From Tamarix chinensis (Eukaryota; Streptophyta; Magnoliopsida; Caryophyllales; Tamaricaceae): a DNA stretch of 64,000 bases. Made by a program: the position numbers and the translations under genes. Position 1 is the first letter of the stretch, and each line of letters begins with the position of its first letter. The notes beneath the pieces were generated by a model. The model saw only the letters and a program-made list of their open reading frames with translations. It made no database searches and had not been told where the DNA came from. Positions 39,201-49,514 of this stretch are shown here, one piece after another. The stretch spans positions 93,926,236-93,990,235 of the forward strand of contig CM060177.1 of the NCBI GenBank assembly GCA_030549775.1. The letters run 5' to 3'.

Positions 39201-42064
39201 AGATTCCATCCTCCCTTCTACTTCTGGTAATCTCCTAGTGTCAGCCTTCACCATCTCCATTTCCCTGTTCAAGTTTGCCTAAGCTGCCTCAAATTTTTCT
39301 TCCAAGACATCAACCTTCTTCTGCGACATATTCCCTCAGATCAGGATTGTAGAGGGCTTTGATACCAATTTGTTAGCTCAGTCCCTATCAGCTAGGCTAT
39401 CTATGCAATTAATAGCAGAGGAGATGTAGGAAATGATCAAAGAATTTGTTGGATTACTGGGTTGAAGATACTCCAAGAATTAGAGACCCTGGTGTCTCCC
39501 GATATTACCATACACCATACATGCCCCCTCTCCACATGCCAGTCCCTCCTATATATCCCTACCACATTGACCTCCTCTCACCACATGACTCACCAGCTAA
39601 CAAACTCCCTAACCGAAATGGCCCCTGCCCAATAACAGAAAATGACAGCTACACTAAGGGAATTAACTAACAGAAATACATTGGAAAATAGATATGCGAT
39701 CCCGCCCAACTCATCCCCTTTCTCTAGTGACTCTGCGTCTCACATATGTCCTCTTGATCAATGGCCTATCAGTGTCCTTGTTATTTAGACCAAGATTCTA
39801 AAACCAACCTCTATTTTAATATTTTTTGGCCTCTTGATGGGGGCTTCTTTATTATTATTTTTTGTATGCATGTAAATGACTTTGTTTCCTAATAATAGGG
39901 AATGGCTGTTGTTGCAGCAAGAGCGACAAGATTGCCATTATATTCTTCATTTGCAAAAGAAGGAAATCTCAGTGATCTGTTTGCCAAGGGAGAGGCCATT
40001 TCTACCCTCTTCAATGTCATTGGGTTAGGAGCTGGAATTCAGTTAGCATCAACCATTTGTTCTTCTACGCAAGGCAGGGTAAGCTGCATGATTGCATCTT
40101 TTAGAGTAGTTGTTCTCATTTGAAGCTAGTTACTGGACTAGTCAATGCTAGAATAACTAGCCCCTGCAAAGCTGACCTAGAACTGATTACCTGAATCAAA
40201 GAACCTGAAATCATACCCAAGTTTGATCCAAAAAATAATAATGTTGGTACGAGACCCTGAAACAACCTAGACCAACCCAAAGTTGGTGAAACCTGATAAC
40301 AACCCATGTTTAAATTGACTTGAAGCAAAATTGTCTGCACATATGATAACTTACTGAATACTAGCCATACTCAAACATAAACCCAGGCCCAAACCAAACT
40401 GAAGTCAATTTCCATTTAATCAGATTAGCTATCCATAAATACAACATTTTACTTCAAAATAAATTTGATAAACATGAATGAAATTTAAGAGATTTTTTAA
40501 GACTAATAACATGTAATTTTTAATGCAAAATTTGTTTTTACATCTTAGGCTTGGTTTTGCCACAAAATGACATATAAATGGATGACTCATAGATTTTTTT
40601 TTCCTTAGGTGTGAACACGTATTTAATTTGTTTTGTGAGTCAACCACTAATTTGTTAATCTTTGTTAGTATTTCCTTCTAACTGACATTGCTTGAAGCTT
40701 CCTAATACTAAAAGCAATATTTGTTGCTTAAAGTAGTCTTTGGATGTAATTAAAGCAAGTCTGTTAACTAATAGGCTATCTTATTAACATAATTGTATGA
40801 TATCAAAGGAACTGAATTCATGCTACAACAAATACAACCAAAGTAATGAGAGTTCTACATTTGGGTTAATTAATCATGTTCTAGTTATGGAATAATATAT
40901 TGGTTGATATGCTGATACATGACTAATATATATTGAATTTTTAACCTACTGATATGCAAAATGTTAGACAAAAAAATGAATTCATTTGTGTATCAGTCGA
41001 TACAGTATGAATTGGTAAGTATTTATCGATCGACATTTACCCACATTTGCCAAAAATAACCAATATTTACTAGTTTCATATTGTGAAAAAGAAGAATAAA
41101 ATCACACTCTGACAATTAGAACATAATATTTATTGTTCGCAACATTTTGATACCGAGACACAGCTATCATGACTATAATCACATTGCAACCACAATTTTA
41201 GTACCTGGTTCTAGCTTTAGAACAAAATGGCTTAGTGATGACTGAAGCAATGAATGAAAAAATTACTAGCTCAGATATAATAGTTATAATATTAATCAAT
41301 AAAGATAATGATTTATATTTGTATTCTTAAAGATATCTTGGTTTGAAAATAACCTACAAATAGTATAGCCTCACTAACAAATATTGAAATGTAATAACAA
41401 ATTTTGATTGTTATGGAAATCTTAGTGAATATTTAGCAAAGTTAAAACAATTACAAACCATAAGAAAAATAAATGACCTAACTCAACCAAGTTATTTCAT
41501 GTATACATTTCTTAAGGATTTTTTCCATATAAGACAATTATCAAGCAACGTGAGGAATAAAAGGACTTGTATTCACTACCTTTATGTAATGTTAGATTAA
41601 TGGACAAATAATATATGATAATAACTATTATCTACTAACATTAGATTAACCATAGAATCAGCAAGATTTCTAGTATGTTGAATATCCCAATCTATTATGT
41701 ATTTTTTAGCGACAAAAGTGTATTGAAAAACATAAATGTTTTGGGTTTGTTTTCATTAGACATAAATATTTTTGAGTTTTTAGTAAAGCCACAACCGTTT
41801 AGATTTTATTACCATTAAGGTATAAGTGTATTCTAGTCATTTTTATATATATATCTTAATGGGAATAAAGTCTTGTATTTTAATGGAAACGAAGTGTAAA
41901 CGTTTATGAATTAAATTTATCATTTTTAAAACATTTACGTGTTAATAGGACAAAATATAAACGTTATTGCCTTTATAGGAATATCAAAAATATTTGTCTT
42001 TAAGCCAAACATAAAACTTTTATATCTTTAAATACGCTTTTGTCTCTTTACTATCTTTTATATA

Positions 42065-42144
<80 letters not shown>

Positions 42145-45100
42145 CCCTATTTGTAATTTAGTAACATGTAGTAGCCTATACATGGGTAATAGATTTTGGG
42201 TGCTTGTGCTTTTCTTATTAATTGTTGAAGTAATTAATCTCATTAGATACAATAATTAATCTCATCGGAGCACCTCAAAGGCAATTCATCTCACTGATCC
42301 ACAAATGCAAATCGACTCATTAGCTGCCAAGTAGCGTACCTTGAAAAATGTACCCAATTATTAATCCTCCAATGTATAGTAAGTTGTATTCTTTTTAAAT
42401 TAATAATATTGTGACCGAAATCCATAAGAATCACTTAGCATATATTGGATATTCATACCAATTAAAAATTGACAAATGGACTCGGGGTATCAAAGCAACC
42501 CTTGTGGACTTAAGTGGCTACCAAGTGGCCCTCGTGTGCTCCTACCGACCCTTGTGGTGTTACGAATGGTATCAATCATTAGTTGATAGGATAACCCCGC
42601 AACTAGGGCTGTAAATGAGCCAAGTTGAGCCGAATACTTCTAGGCTTTGGCTCGGGCTCAGCTCATTTAACTAAACAAATGAGCCAAATTGAGCTTTTGA
42701 TGAGATAAGCCGAGCTAAGCCGAGCTCACGAGCCAAAGATAAAAAATGAATCGAGCTTCACTTTTTCGAGCTTAAGCTGGGCTCGTGAAATAAACAAGTC
42801 CAAAAGTGAGGCTTAGGCTTGGGCTTGACTCATTAAACTAAATGAATGAGCTGAACCAAGCTTTTAACGAGCCGATCCGAATTCTGAACTAATTCAGCTC
42901 ATTTACAGCCCTACCGCAACCCTTGTGGGCCCAAGTGGCCCCTAGGTGGTTATATTGACTCAAGGTGTTGAAAATGGTATTAGAGTGAAATTGCGACCGC
43001 AAACTGAACTTGAATGGGATGGTTAGTTGCCTGGCGGGATAATTCGTAGGAAAAACTGTATTGACACAGTTAGTAGTTGGGGCATAACGAGGACATTGCG
43101 TTCTTTGAGTGGAGATGAATGTAATACCCCCAAATTGAATGGAGTGTTATAAGAATTGATATGGCTATTTATATCAACATGGTACCTTTTGGTGATTCCA
43201 TCCTAAGAACTTCATAGTTAAGCGTGTTTGCCGTGGAACAATTTTTTATAATAGGTAATCCTCTTAAAAAGTTTTGAAAATTTTCTAATAATTTTTTGAG
43301 AAGTGCGTGAGTGAGGACAAAGTGCGTTGGAAGGACTTTTATTGATTTGTGGGGTCAGCCAATCAATCCGGAAGCACTCCAGGGTAGCTCAACAACCCTT
43401 GTGGGCCTAAGTAGCTACCAATTAGCCCTCATATGGTCGTATTGACTCGGTGTTACATTCAAATTGTGCACTTATAACACTCCACTTATCAAAACATTTA
43501 AATAGGAATTCAATGTGAAATCTCATATGGATACTCCAGAGGGGGTGAATGGAATATTTTGTAATAATAATGTCAAATTAAAAATTTATGAGAAATAAGT
43601 AGAAGGATGAAAAATAATAAATACACGATTTATAGTGGTTCAAGAAACTTTACAAAGTTTCTCTATAAAAAGTTTTACCTTTTTGATTTGAATCTTATTT
43701 GATGATAATCACTCCTCTATTAGTTTATGAGCCTACAATCTCAATGATTTATATTTTGTTTAGTTATCCTCTCTAGGTTTATAAGACTACAATTTCAATG
43801 ATATCTTTTAGGAATGTTAGACAACACACCACTCCTCACTTGTGTTTAGATAATGAGTTTGAATGAATACAATAAGAACCTTCACTGGACAATATATGAA
43901 AGTGAGTTTTCACTAGTGAATGTTTTGATCTAGTTAAAGAAATAATAATTATCAGTGTATGAGCATTCTAGCTGAATATTAAGAACAAACTGAGCACCAG
44001 AGAAGCTTGATTTGAATATGAAAGTGTAAAATCAAAATTCCCTTTGATTATGTGTAAGTTGTGAAAATAATGATTTTAGAAGAATTGTGCTAAATTGATT
44101 AATGTTTATTAAAGTTTAACAACTCTTATTTATAGTACTAAAAGATGCGAGAATTTGGTGTTAGCCGTCAAGTGTCAAAAGTACTCCAACGAGAAAAACA
44201 TTTCAGAAATGCTCAGGCCGGTCAATTGGTTTTAAAAACCAGTCAATCGGTTTAACTAACCAGCTGATGAAGTTAAAGATATAATATATTTTTGTGGAGA
44301 GTAAATTAGTCAATCGGTTAATCACTTTTCAACATTGCGCACTTTTACAAAAAAAAAAAAAAACATAGGTTGATTACAAAGCTCGATGCCGTCTTTTTTA
44401 CTATCAAGTAGACATCTTAAGATTTCCAAAAAGATATTATTTACCTAAAAATAATGTCTAGAGTTTATTGTGAATTTCACAAGCCAGATCATATACAAAA
44501 CTATTTAAAATAAAATTAATTTTAGACAACCTTTTGTACAAATAGTTAAAAACAATTTTAATGCATGAAATCAATTTAAGATCTTTCAAAATATTTTTTT
44601 GAATAGGATTAGAAATATCAAATCATTGAGAATTTTAAGTGCTCAATATATAAATCATATGTACAAGACCTTAGACTGTGACATATTCCTTGAAATTGAA
44701 GTACTTGAAGCTAGACTTTTATTTTTGTGCTCATTGTTGATTTTGGCTTGTGTTTGGGATATAATTTGCAAATTTGATCTCCTCAATACCCTTGACTTAG
44801 TTAAGTGTTGAATATTTCAGTTTTTGGTATGACACACGTGCATATTTAACAAGATAAGTCATATTCATAGTTAAGTTTGTTATTATCAAAACAAAGGTTG
44901 AGGTCAACACAATGTTTACTGTTCAATTCCCTCACCTTTCATCCGTTCACTCACAGGTTAAGAGACTATTAAATGCGAGTATGGGAAACAACATATTATT
45001 GTATAGGCATAGATAAACTAATTAAAATAATTTAGGAAATATGTTCTATTTTGGCAACACTGCCAGTTGCAAAAATGAATAAAATATATAGAATGTACCG

Positions 45101-48100
45101 TTTATAGCATTTACGAACAGAGGGATCGAATACTTTATATTCTCAGTTTGCTAATTGAAGAAAATATGGATGAATTTATTTGCCGGCACTTATTAGAAAA
45201 TATAAATTAATTTTGGAGATAACTGCATCAAAAAATAAAAAATAAATAAAGAAAATGATAGAAAGAAAGAAAGAAAGATGAAGACGACAACATAGCTTGT
45301 CAATTAGGATATACTACCTGTGGTTATGCTATATAAAAGCAGTCAAATCAATGTCACACTAAGCAATGTAGCGTGAACTTTTGCCTATATTATGTTGTAT
45401 TATATCAAGTTTGGAATATATGAGTTGTATGATGCACATAAGAAAGCATGTGTTAGGACTTTTATCCTGAAAAACCTGAAATGTAGAATCATTATTAGTT
45501 ATAATACATAATTTCTACTACATTTATTTATCCTAAATCCAAAAAAAAAGGCCATAAAGAAATAACAAATCATAAGATTTAAAATTTATTTGTTATAACA
45601 AATTAACAACTTAGTGAATTTAAGATTTAAACCAATTTCACCCAACTCATAACTAGTCTAGCCTAAAGTCTGTAGATTCCAAGGTGGTTAGAATCATAAT
45701 TCTACCTAAAAATTATAGGAGTTATCAGAATCAAATAAGAGAATTAAATCATAAGATCCTACAAATACTTCAAAAATATGATTATGATATACTATACACT
45801 ATAAAATCTTATATTTGACATTAAAAAAAACTACAAAAACTCATTTTCAAGAATTTTTTGTCATTAATTAAGTTGTAGCTACTAAAAAAATGGACATAAT
45901 TTGTCGAATTACATGGATACTAGAAATGTTGGTATATGAATAATGCATATCCCATATAAAAAACTAGCAATCCACAAAAGAAAATATACCTGATAATTAT
46001 GAACTAATTAATAGAAATTAATAAATAAATAATATCACAAAATTGATTATATTTGTTTTGCTATGCATATAGAATTTATACTCTTTCACTAGTGCCCTCC
46101 CCCCAACAATCAGCTTCATTTTCTTTTTATTATCTAACTCAAATGTCCTGCGAATTGGCTACTGCTCAATATATAACATTTGCCAAACAATGAGGGTTGA
46201 TGTTTAGAATTAGCAAAGAAATATAATGGGAATTAGAGGAAAAAGAGATTTTAAGGCAAGTAAACAAAAAAATTATAGTTAGTATGTAGAATTATAACGT
46301 TTCTAATCTTACATACGAGATTCTACTACTTTAAGATCTGGATTATAAAATTGCTAAATCGTAAGATCTGGATCAGAATTTAACAACTATGGTAGAGCTT
46401 ACTTGAATTGAACTCCAAAAAAACGGAAAGAAAAAGAACAACTTATGAATCAAATATTGACTAGATCTAATATCCATCCAAACCGACATTTATTCTGAAT
46501 TGAAATTGAAGCAAAACCAGCACAAACAATGAGTCGAGACTTTAACTGCTTGCATAGATAAACGATTCAGATCTGAATTGGAACGGCCCAAATAACCCAT
46601 TTGCCACCTCTAAATTAAGTAACTTTGTTTAAAATCGAATGATTAATACTGCTGAATGAATTCGCACTAAGGTATTGATTCCTGGTTGATGCTTGGCATT
46701 GTTGATGATGTCTATGCTCCCACATTGCTGTTTACGGAGTTTCATGCACTTTTCTTGTAGGCAGTTGAGGGTTGAACAACTGGATGTATTATATCTTGGC
46801 TTCTTGACCACTGGTTTATCCTTTTGGTGAGTGGCCCTAAGACCGTCTTCAGCAATGAGCCCTGTTATGCCCATTATTATAGGGAACTTCACACTTCTCA
46901 ACACCAAAAAGCAAATTTTACCATGCTATTAATTCCCAGTTTTAGCTCTACAATAATGATCCCCCACATAATATTAAAATATGCCACATTTATTCGACCT
47001 GGCATCCTGGAAACTGTTATGTTTTTGTGTCCCTGAGTCCTCGTTTATTTGAAATATACATAAATATATTTACTAATGTAAGAAATATAAATCCAGTTCT
47101 TTCTTTCTTTTACTACTTTTTCTTTCATTTTCTTCCCTTTCTCTAGCTCTTGGACCGGCTCCTTCCATACCAAGCTTCTTGTTTTGAATTTTTATCCTCT
47201 GATGTGACTTGTTTGGAGAATCAATGAGTAAAAATGGCATGAAGGTCTTTTGTTGCAGGTACTCTAACATTCAGCCTATAGATTTGGGAAGGGCACAAAA
47301 AATCTTTATGATAAGCTATTTTGGGATGTTCTCAAAAATATTTGAGTTATTGCCGTCTTTGAATGTCTTTTTTAAATCTTATTAAGAACCCTCCCCCCAA
47401 GCAATAAAATCGTGGTCACGGTCGCTATCGCAATTGCGATTGCGGTCATGGTGTCGCGGTATTGGAGTGCCGCAAACAATATTTTATATATCGCAGTTGT
47501 CACGGCGTGATTTTTTAATTTTTTTTTTCATAATAAATATTAGCAAATACCAGTAAATATCGGCAAAATATTGGCAAATATCGGTCAATAACTGATATAT
47601 TGCTGATAAATATTTGAAATTCTAAATCTGTCACGTATTGCCCTAATTTCACGTATCGGCTAACCCAAAATCCAATAAATATTGGCTGATATTGCATATC
47701 GAGACTGATATTTAATTGTATGCCTCCGCCCTAAAAACAGGAAGAAAACTTTGGTTCACCTATAACACTTATGAGAATTTTAAAACAGTAAAAGTACCCT
47801 TGGAAAATATGGCATCTTCACCTACTTCCTCTTAAACTCAACATGTATCATGTTTTTAAAGTTGAAGCCTGTAGGGTAGTCAATAAAGCGTTGGGATCTG
47901 TCCTGATGTTTCTTGAACATGGTGAGGAGTCATGATGAGTTGAAATAGGTACATGGTACTATCCTCTCAGAGCAAGCAATAAAAATGTGGCTGCGATTGC
48001 GGTTGCATTCGCAGTATCACTAAAGATATTTTGTGTTGCAGTTGTCTTGGTTGTCATGGCTGTCTCGGCATATTTTTTATTTTATTTTTTATACTACAAA

Positions 48101-49514
48101 TATCAACAAATATTGACCAATATCGGTAAATATCTGCCAATAATGGATAAATTGTTGTAATTACATAAAATTTTAAAACTGTTTAATATTGTCAATTTTG
48201 CATATTGGTCAACCCAAAATCCGATAAATATTGATCGATGTTGCTTATCAAGACTGATATTTAGTTGTATATCCCAAAATTAAGCTCGGGCTTCAAATCT
48301 TTGAAAATTGAAGATGGACAGATCTGTTCATGGATTAAAGAATTAATATTACTGGAACGAGAACTTCTGGTATAAATCCTTAGTCCCGATTTGTTGCAAC
48401 CCTTTTCGGATTGAAATTATTTCTATTGATATGCTTGATGAAGGTTATTGGTAAAGGGGGCAAAAATGATGCAGATATTAATGACGGATACTATGAAGGG
48501 TAAATTTGTGAGTGTTGCCATTGGGACAGGACATTGACTGAATCTGAATTTCTTTTAGGGTTCGGAGAAATGCGATGAAACTTATTGTTTGGTAAATTAA
48601 TATCTGATTTGAATCTGATATATTGACATTTTTTGTTTTATATTTTAATATTTTGTTTACAAGTTGCTTTCTAGTAATTTCTAATGAAAAGTAGGGGTAG
48701 TTTTGAAGCATTGTTAAAAAATGCTGTTACATCATCTGTAATTATCGAAGGATATAGTTACACCCAAAGACACACTAAATGTTTGATTGATTCTTTACAT
48801 CTTTGTATATCGTTTGTTGCATAGAAGATTTTGCTCTACCGTGTATTTGTTGGACGCATTTCTGATTGTGATGATAACCTGCAGATGGTTGTCGGACCAC
48901 TTCTTTCAGCTCTGCATATATACAGTGTTGTTGAAGAAATGCGAGCCGTTCCTGTGAGCACATTAAACCCACAAAGAACTGCAATGATCGTAGCAGACTT
49001 TCTTAAGGTTATGGTTTCTTAAACTTGAACTCAGAAATGATCCTTATATTATTGCCCATCCAACTTATTCTTGGTATGGGACAACATAATGCAGACAGGC
49101 CAAGTATCAAGCCCTGCTGACCTTAGATACAAAGAAGATCTATTGTGCCCAGACCGACTTATACCTGATGCTGGAAATGTAAGAGTAGGAAGAGCTGTGC
49201 ACAAGGTTGTTAGGCCTTCAAAACTTAAAAAATGGAGAGAAATATTTCCAGAGGAGAAGTTTCTCCTGAACCACGACAGAGATCGTATGGAGATGGTGTT
49301 GGAACACAATGCTGCAGGTGAAGATGCACTTAGGGGCTGGCTTGTTGCAGCTTATGCCGCGCACATGGGACAATCTTCACGTGACCCTCAAGTCTTGGTT
49401 GAGGCATATGAAAAGATGGAGCTTGTGTTCCCGCAATTTTTATCTGAACTCCAAAGTAAAGGGTGGCATACGGATCGGTTCCTTGACGGAACGGGAAGTC
49501 GGTTCGCGTTGTAG
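30205..49514 (+). CDS. RUS2: RUS (DUF647) family protein, RUS2/WXR1-type, 10 exons
   Basis: Exons: 30205-30216, 30342-30485, 32820-32908, 32991-33075, 33285-33344, 33469-33562, 33718-33815, 39899-40078, 48885-49007, 49095-49514. They join in frame to 434 codons plus stop, and every intron is GT-AG. DUF647 landmarks are [19 protein letters not shown] (about 70), SILKDG-type [13 protein letters not shown] (about 128), [18 protein letters not shown] (about 150), [20 protein letters not shown] (about 187), [18 protein letters not shown] (about 208) and [12 protein letters not shown] at the C-terminus. Length and motifs fit RUS2/WXR1 as I remember it better than RUS1 or RUS3-RUS6. In Arabidopsis RUS2 acts with RUS1 in early seedling growth, root UV-B sensitivity and auxin transport. 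The start ATG gives a 4-codon first exon; an alternative is the ATG at 30345. There are no stops or frameshifts, so it looks functional. Introns 7 (6.1 kb) and 8 (8.8 kb) are swollen by transposons. Confidence 0.9.
31718..32007 (-). repeat. Dispersed about 0.3-kb repeat, copy 1 (RUS2 intron 2)
   Basis: On the minus strand it begins CCAAGCAATAAAACCGCAG and ends near ATATTTAATTACATG, with 'aatatc.g..a.atat..gc.' words between. Three more copies lie in RUS2 intron 8 (40900-41209, 47398-47722, 47974-48272). Their shared ends suggest a MITE- or SINE-sized element; no target duplication could be fixed. Confidence 0.55.
34318..34719 (-). repeat. 3' LTR of the chromovirus
   Basis: 402 bp; on the element's strand it starts TGTTAATGGCCATTGATC and ends CTGAGCCAACA. 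It is nearly identical to 39371-39771. Confidence 0.93.
34704..38211 (-). pseudogene. Chromovirus pol: protease-RT-RNase H-integrase-chromodomain
   Basis: 38211-37351 holds the aspartic protease. Its active site reads INSGATHNF, so the catalytic Asp of the family's D-S/T-G triad is Asn. 37317-36601 holds reverse transcriptase with [19 protein letters not shown] and an intact FLDDILVYS. After a frameshift, 36628-36404 and 36319-35987 carry RNase H ([26 protein letters not shown]). 35773-35142 carries the integrase in three overlapping frames ([39 protein letters not shown]), with SERD where SDRD is usual. 35093-34704 ends with [10 protein letters not shown] and a chromodomain ([17 protein letters not shown]); its stop lies just inside the LTR. 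Such proteins copy the element RNA and insert the DNA; chromodomains are thought to guide insertion. The protease change and at least two frameshifts indicate loss of function. Confidence 0.92.
34720..34732 (-). other. Polypurine tract of the chromovirus
   Basis: On the minus strand TTCAAGGGGAGGG lies next to the 3' LTR start, the expected place for plus-strand priming. Confidence 0.75.
38364..39329 (-). pseudogene. Chromovirus gag (capsid region), broken
   Basis: The likely start is the ATG at 39329 ([16 protein letters not shown]), but codon 17 is TAG; the frame then stays open from there to 38364. The body has the retrotransposon gag domain with MVWFQY-like [27 protein letters not shown] and [14 protein letters not shown], ending in ELRPEI-like [14 protein letters not shown]. 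The next segment shifts frame near 38400, and the zinc-knuckle stretch before the protease (about 38230-38310) has a stop and a Cys-to-Trp change. Gag would form the particle that packages element RNA. It is not functional as read. Confidence 0.88.
39356..39367 (-). other. Primer-binding site of the chromovirus
   Basis: On the minus strand TGGTATCAAAGC lies three bases inside the 5' LTR. It matches the tRNA-Met(i)-type site TGGTATCAGAGC with one change. Confidence 0.85.
39371..39771 (-). repeat. 5' LTR of the chromovirus
   Basis: 401 bp; on the element's strand it starts TGATAGGCCATTGATC and ends CTGAGCTAACA, directly before the primer site. Confidence 0.93.
40900..41209 (-). repeat. Dispersed about 0.3-kb repeat, copy 2 (RUS2 intron 8)
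   Basis: Most diverged copy of the family at 31718-32007. The minus strand begins near CCAGGTACTAAAATTGTGG. It keeps GTTCGCAACA-type and 'atatttg.c.a.tat' blocks in the same order. Confidence 0.45.
42063..42141 (+). repeat. Compound microsatellite (CATA)n(TA)n
   Basis: A run of CATA/TACA units to about 42092 is followed by some 24 TA units. It is likely length-polymorphic. Confidence 0.95.
42604..42913. mobile_element. hAT-type MITE inside the Cassandra 5' LTR
   Basis: The terminal inverted repeats are TAGGGCTGTAAATGAGC at the left and its complement, ending CAGCCCTA, at the right. They are flanked by a perfect 7-bp repeat CCGCAAC (42597-42603, 42914-42920); counted as 8 bp it has one mismatch. 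The LTR sequence reads on across the site. The 310-bp body is made of GAGCC/GGCTC-rich words, typical of a common plant hAT MITE. It has no coding capacity. Confidence 0.85.
43120..43457 (+). repeat. Cassandra LTR (338 bp, complete)
   Basis: TG...CA ends, a purine-rich GAGTGGAGATGAA just before it as a polypurine tract, and an internal 5S-like region. The tail (CAACCCTTGTGGGCCTAAG to TGTTACA) repeats in the upstream LTR fragments. Confidence 0.8.
43172..43278 (+). other. 5S rRNA-derived segment (Pol III promoter relic)
   Basis: GAACTTCATAGTTAAGCGTG matches plant 5S rRNA box A (GAACTCCGCAGTTAAGCGTG) with three changes. Downstream, ATAGGTAATCCTCTT matches box C (ATGGGTGACCTCCTG) loosely at the right distance. 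The intermediate element and the 3' half are decayed, so Pol III activity is doubtful. This is part of the LTR, not a 5S gene. Confidence 0.82.
43470..44915. other. Intron DNA with possible long-LTR relic
   Basis: Within RUS2 intron 8. ACTCCAGAGGGGGTGAATGG (43532) and ATTATCAAAACAAAGGTTGAG (about 44882) resemble the two ends of a widespread plant LTR family. Between them are CAATCGGTT/AACCAGTCAAT words and a poly-A run at 44349. No target duplication or coding domain was found, so the boundaries are only suggestive. Confidence 0.3.
45680..46392 (-). mobile_element. Non-autonomous TIR element, copy 2 (about 0.7 kb)
   Basis: Inverted relative of 826-1529. The left end is CAAGGTGGTTAGAATCA and the right end, as complement, CCATAGTTGTTAAATTCTG. 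The subterminal AGATCTTA/TAAGATC words correspond to the other copy. It lies in RUS2 intron 8. Confidence 0.55.
47398..47722 (+). repeat. Dispersed about 0.3-kb repeat, copy 3 (RUS2 intron 8)
   Basis: Begins AAGCAATAAAATCGTGGTCA, has a GC-rich head rich in CGCGGT/GCGATT, then a tail of CAAATATCGG-like words, and ends GATATTTAATTGTATG. It is the best preserved copy. Confidence 0.65.
47974..48272 (+). repeat. Dispersed about 0.3-kb repeat, copy 4 (RUS2 intron 8)
   Basis: Direct repeat of copy 3, 576 bases downstream. It begins AAGCAATAAAAATGTGGCTG and ends GATATTTAGTTGTATA. The CG dinucleotides of copy 3 are often TG or CA here, as expected from decay of methylated DNA. Confidence 0.65.

Larger units (their letters stand above)
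34318..39771 (-). mobile_element. Ty3/gypsy chromovirus (Reina-like) in RUS2 intron 7, antisense
   Basis: Two LTRs of about 400 bp (34318-34719 and 39371-39771) bound a 5.45-kb element, flanked by a perfect 5-bp target duplication GTGTC (34313-34317 and 39772-39776). The element reads on the minus strand, opposite to RUS2. After the 5' LTR comes a tRNA-Met-type primer site, then gag, protease, RT, RNase H, integrase and a C-terminal chromodomain, then a polypurine tract. This order with a chromodomain defines a chromovirus. Short LTRs and small size suggest the Reina lineage (inference). The LTRs differ at about 15-18 of 400 positions, mostly transitions. Several coding breaks make it inactive. 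Confidence 0.95.
42493..43457 (+). mobile_element. Cassandra-type TRIM retrotransposon (5S-bearing LTR), rearranged
   Basis: A complete 3' LTR (43120-43457) begins TGTAATACCCCCAAATTG, ends ATTGACTCGGTGTTACA and contains a 5S rRNA-like block. Before it is a short non-coding interior of about 145 bp. That interior begins with a primer-site-like TGGTATTAGAGT (42975-42986) after the right end of a 5' LTR (CCTTGTGGGCCCAAGTGGCC ... TATTGACTCAAGGTGTTG). A third LTR right end, with its own TGGTATCA, lies at 42493-42575, so the remnant had several LTRs in tandem. Cassandra elements are known non-coding TRIMs whose LTRs carry 5S-derived Pol III promoters. The 5' LTR has lost its left part and is split by a MITE. 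Confidence 0.82.

Noticed and set aside
42063..42141. CRISPR-like or regulatory array
   Set aside because: Plain (CATA)n(TA)n microsatellite without spacers.
43172..43278. A genuine 5S rRNA gene
   Set aside because: The match is partial and decayed and sits inside an LTR with TG/CA ends and a nearby primer site, so it is the Cassandra 5S-like block.
46629..46907. 92-codon minus-strand frame in RUS2 intron 8 with several Cys and Lys residues
   Set aside because: It gave a brief impression of a zinc-knuckle-like fragment, but there is no conserved spacing and no neighbouring gag or pol.
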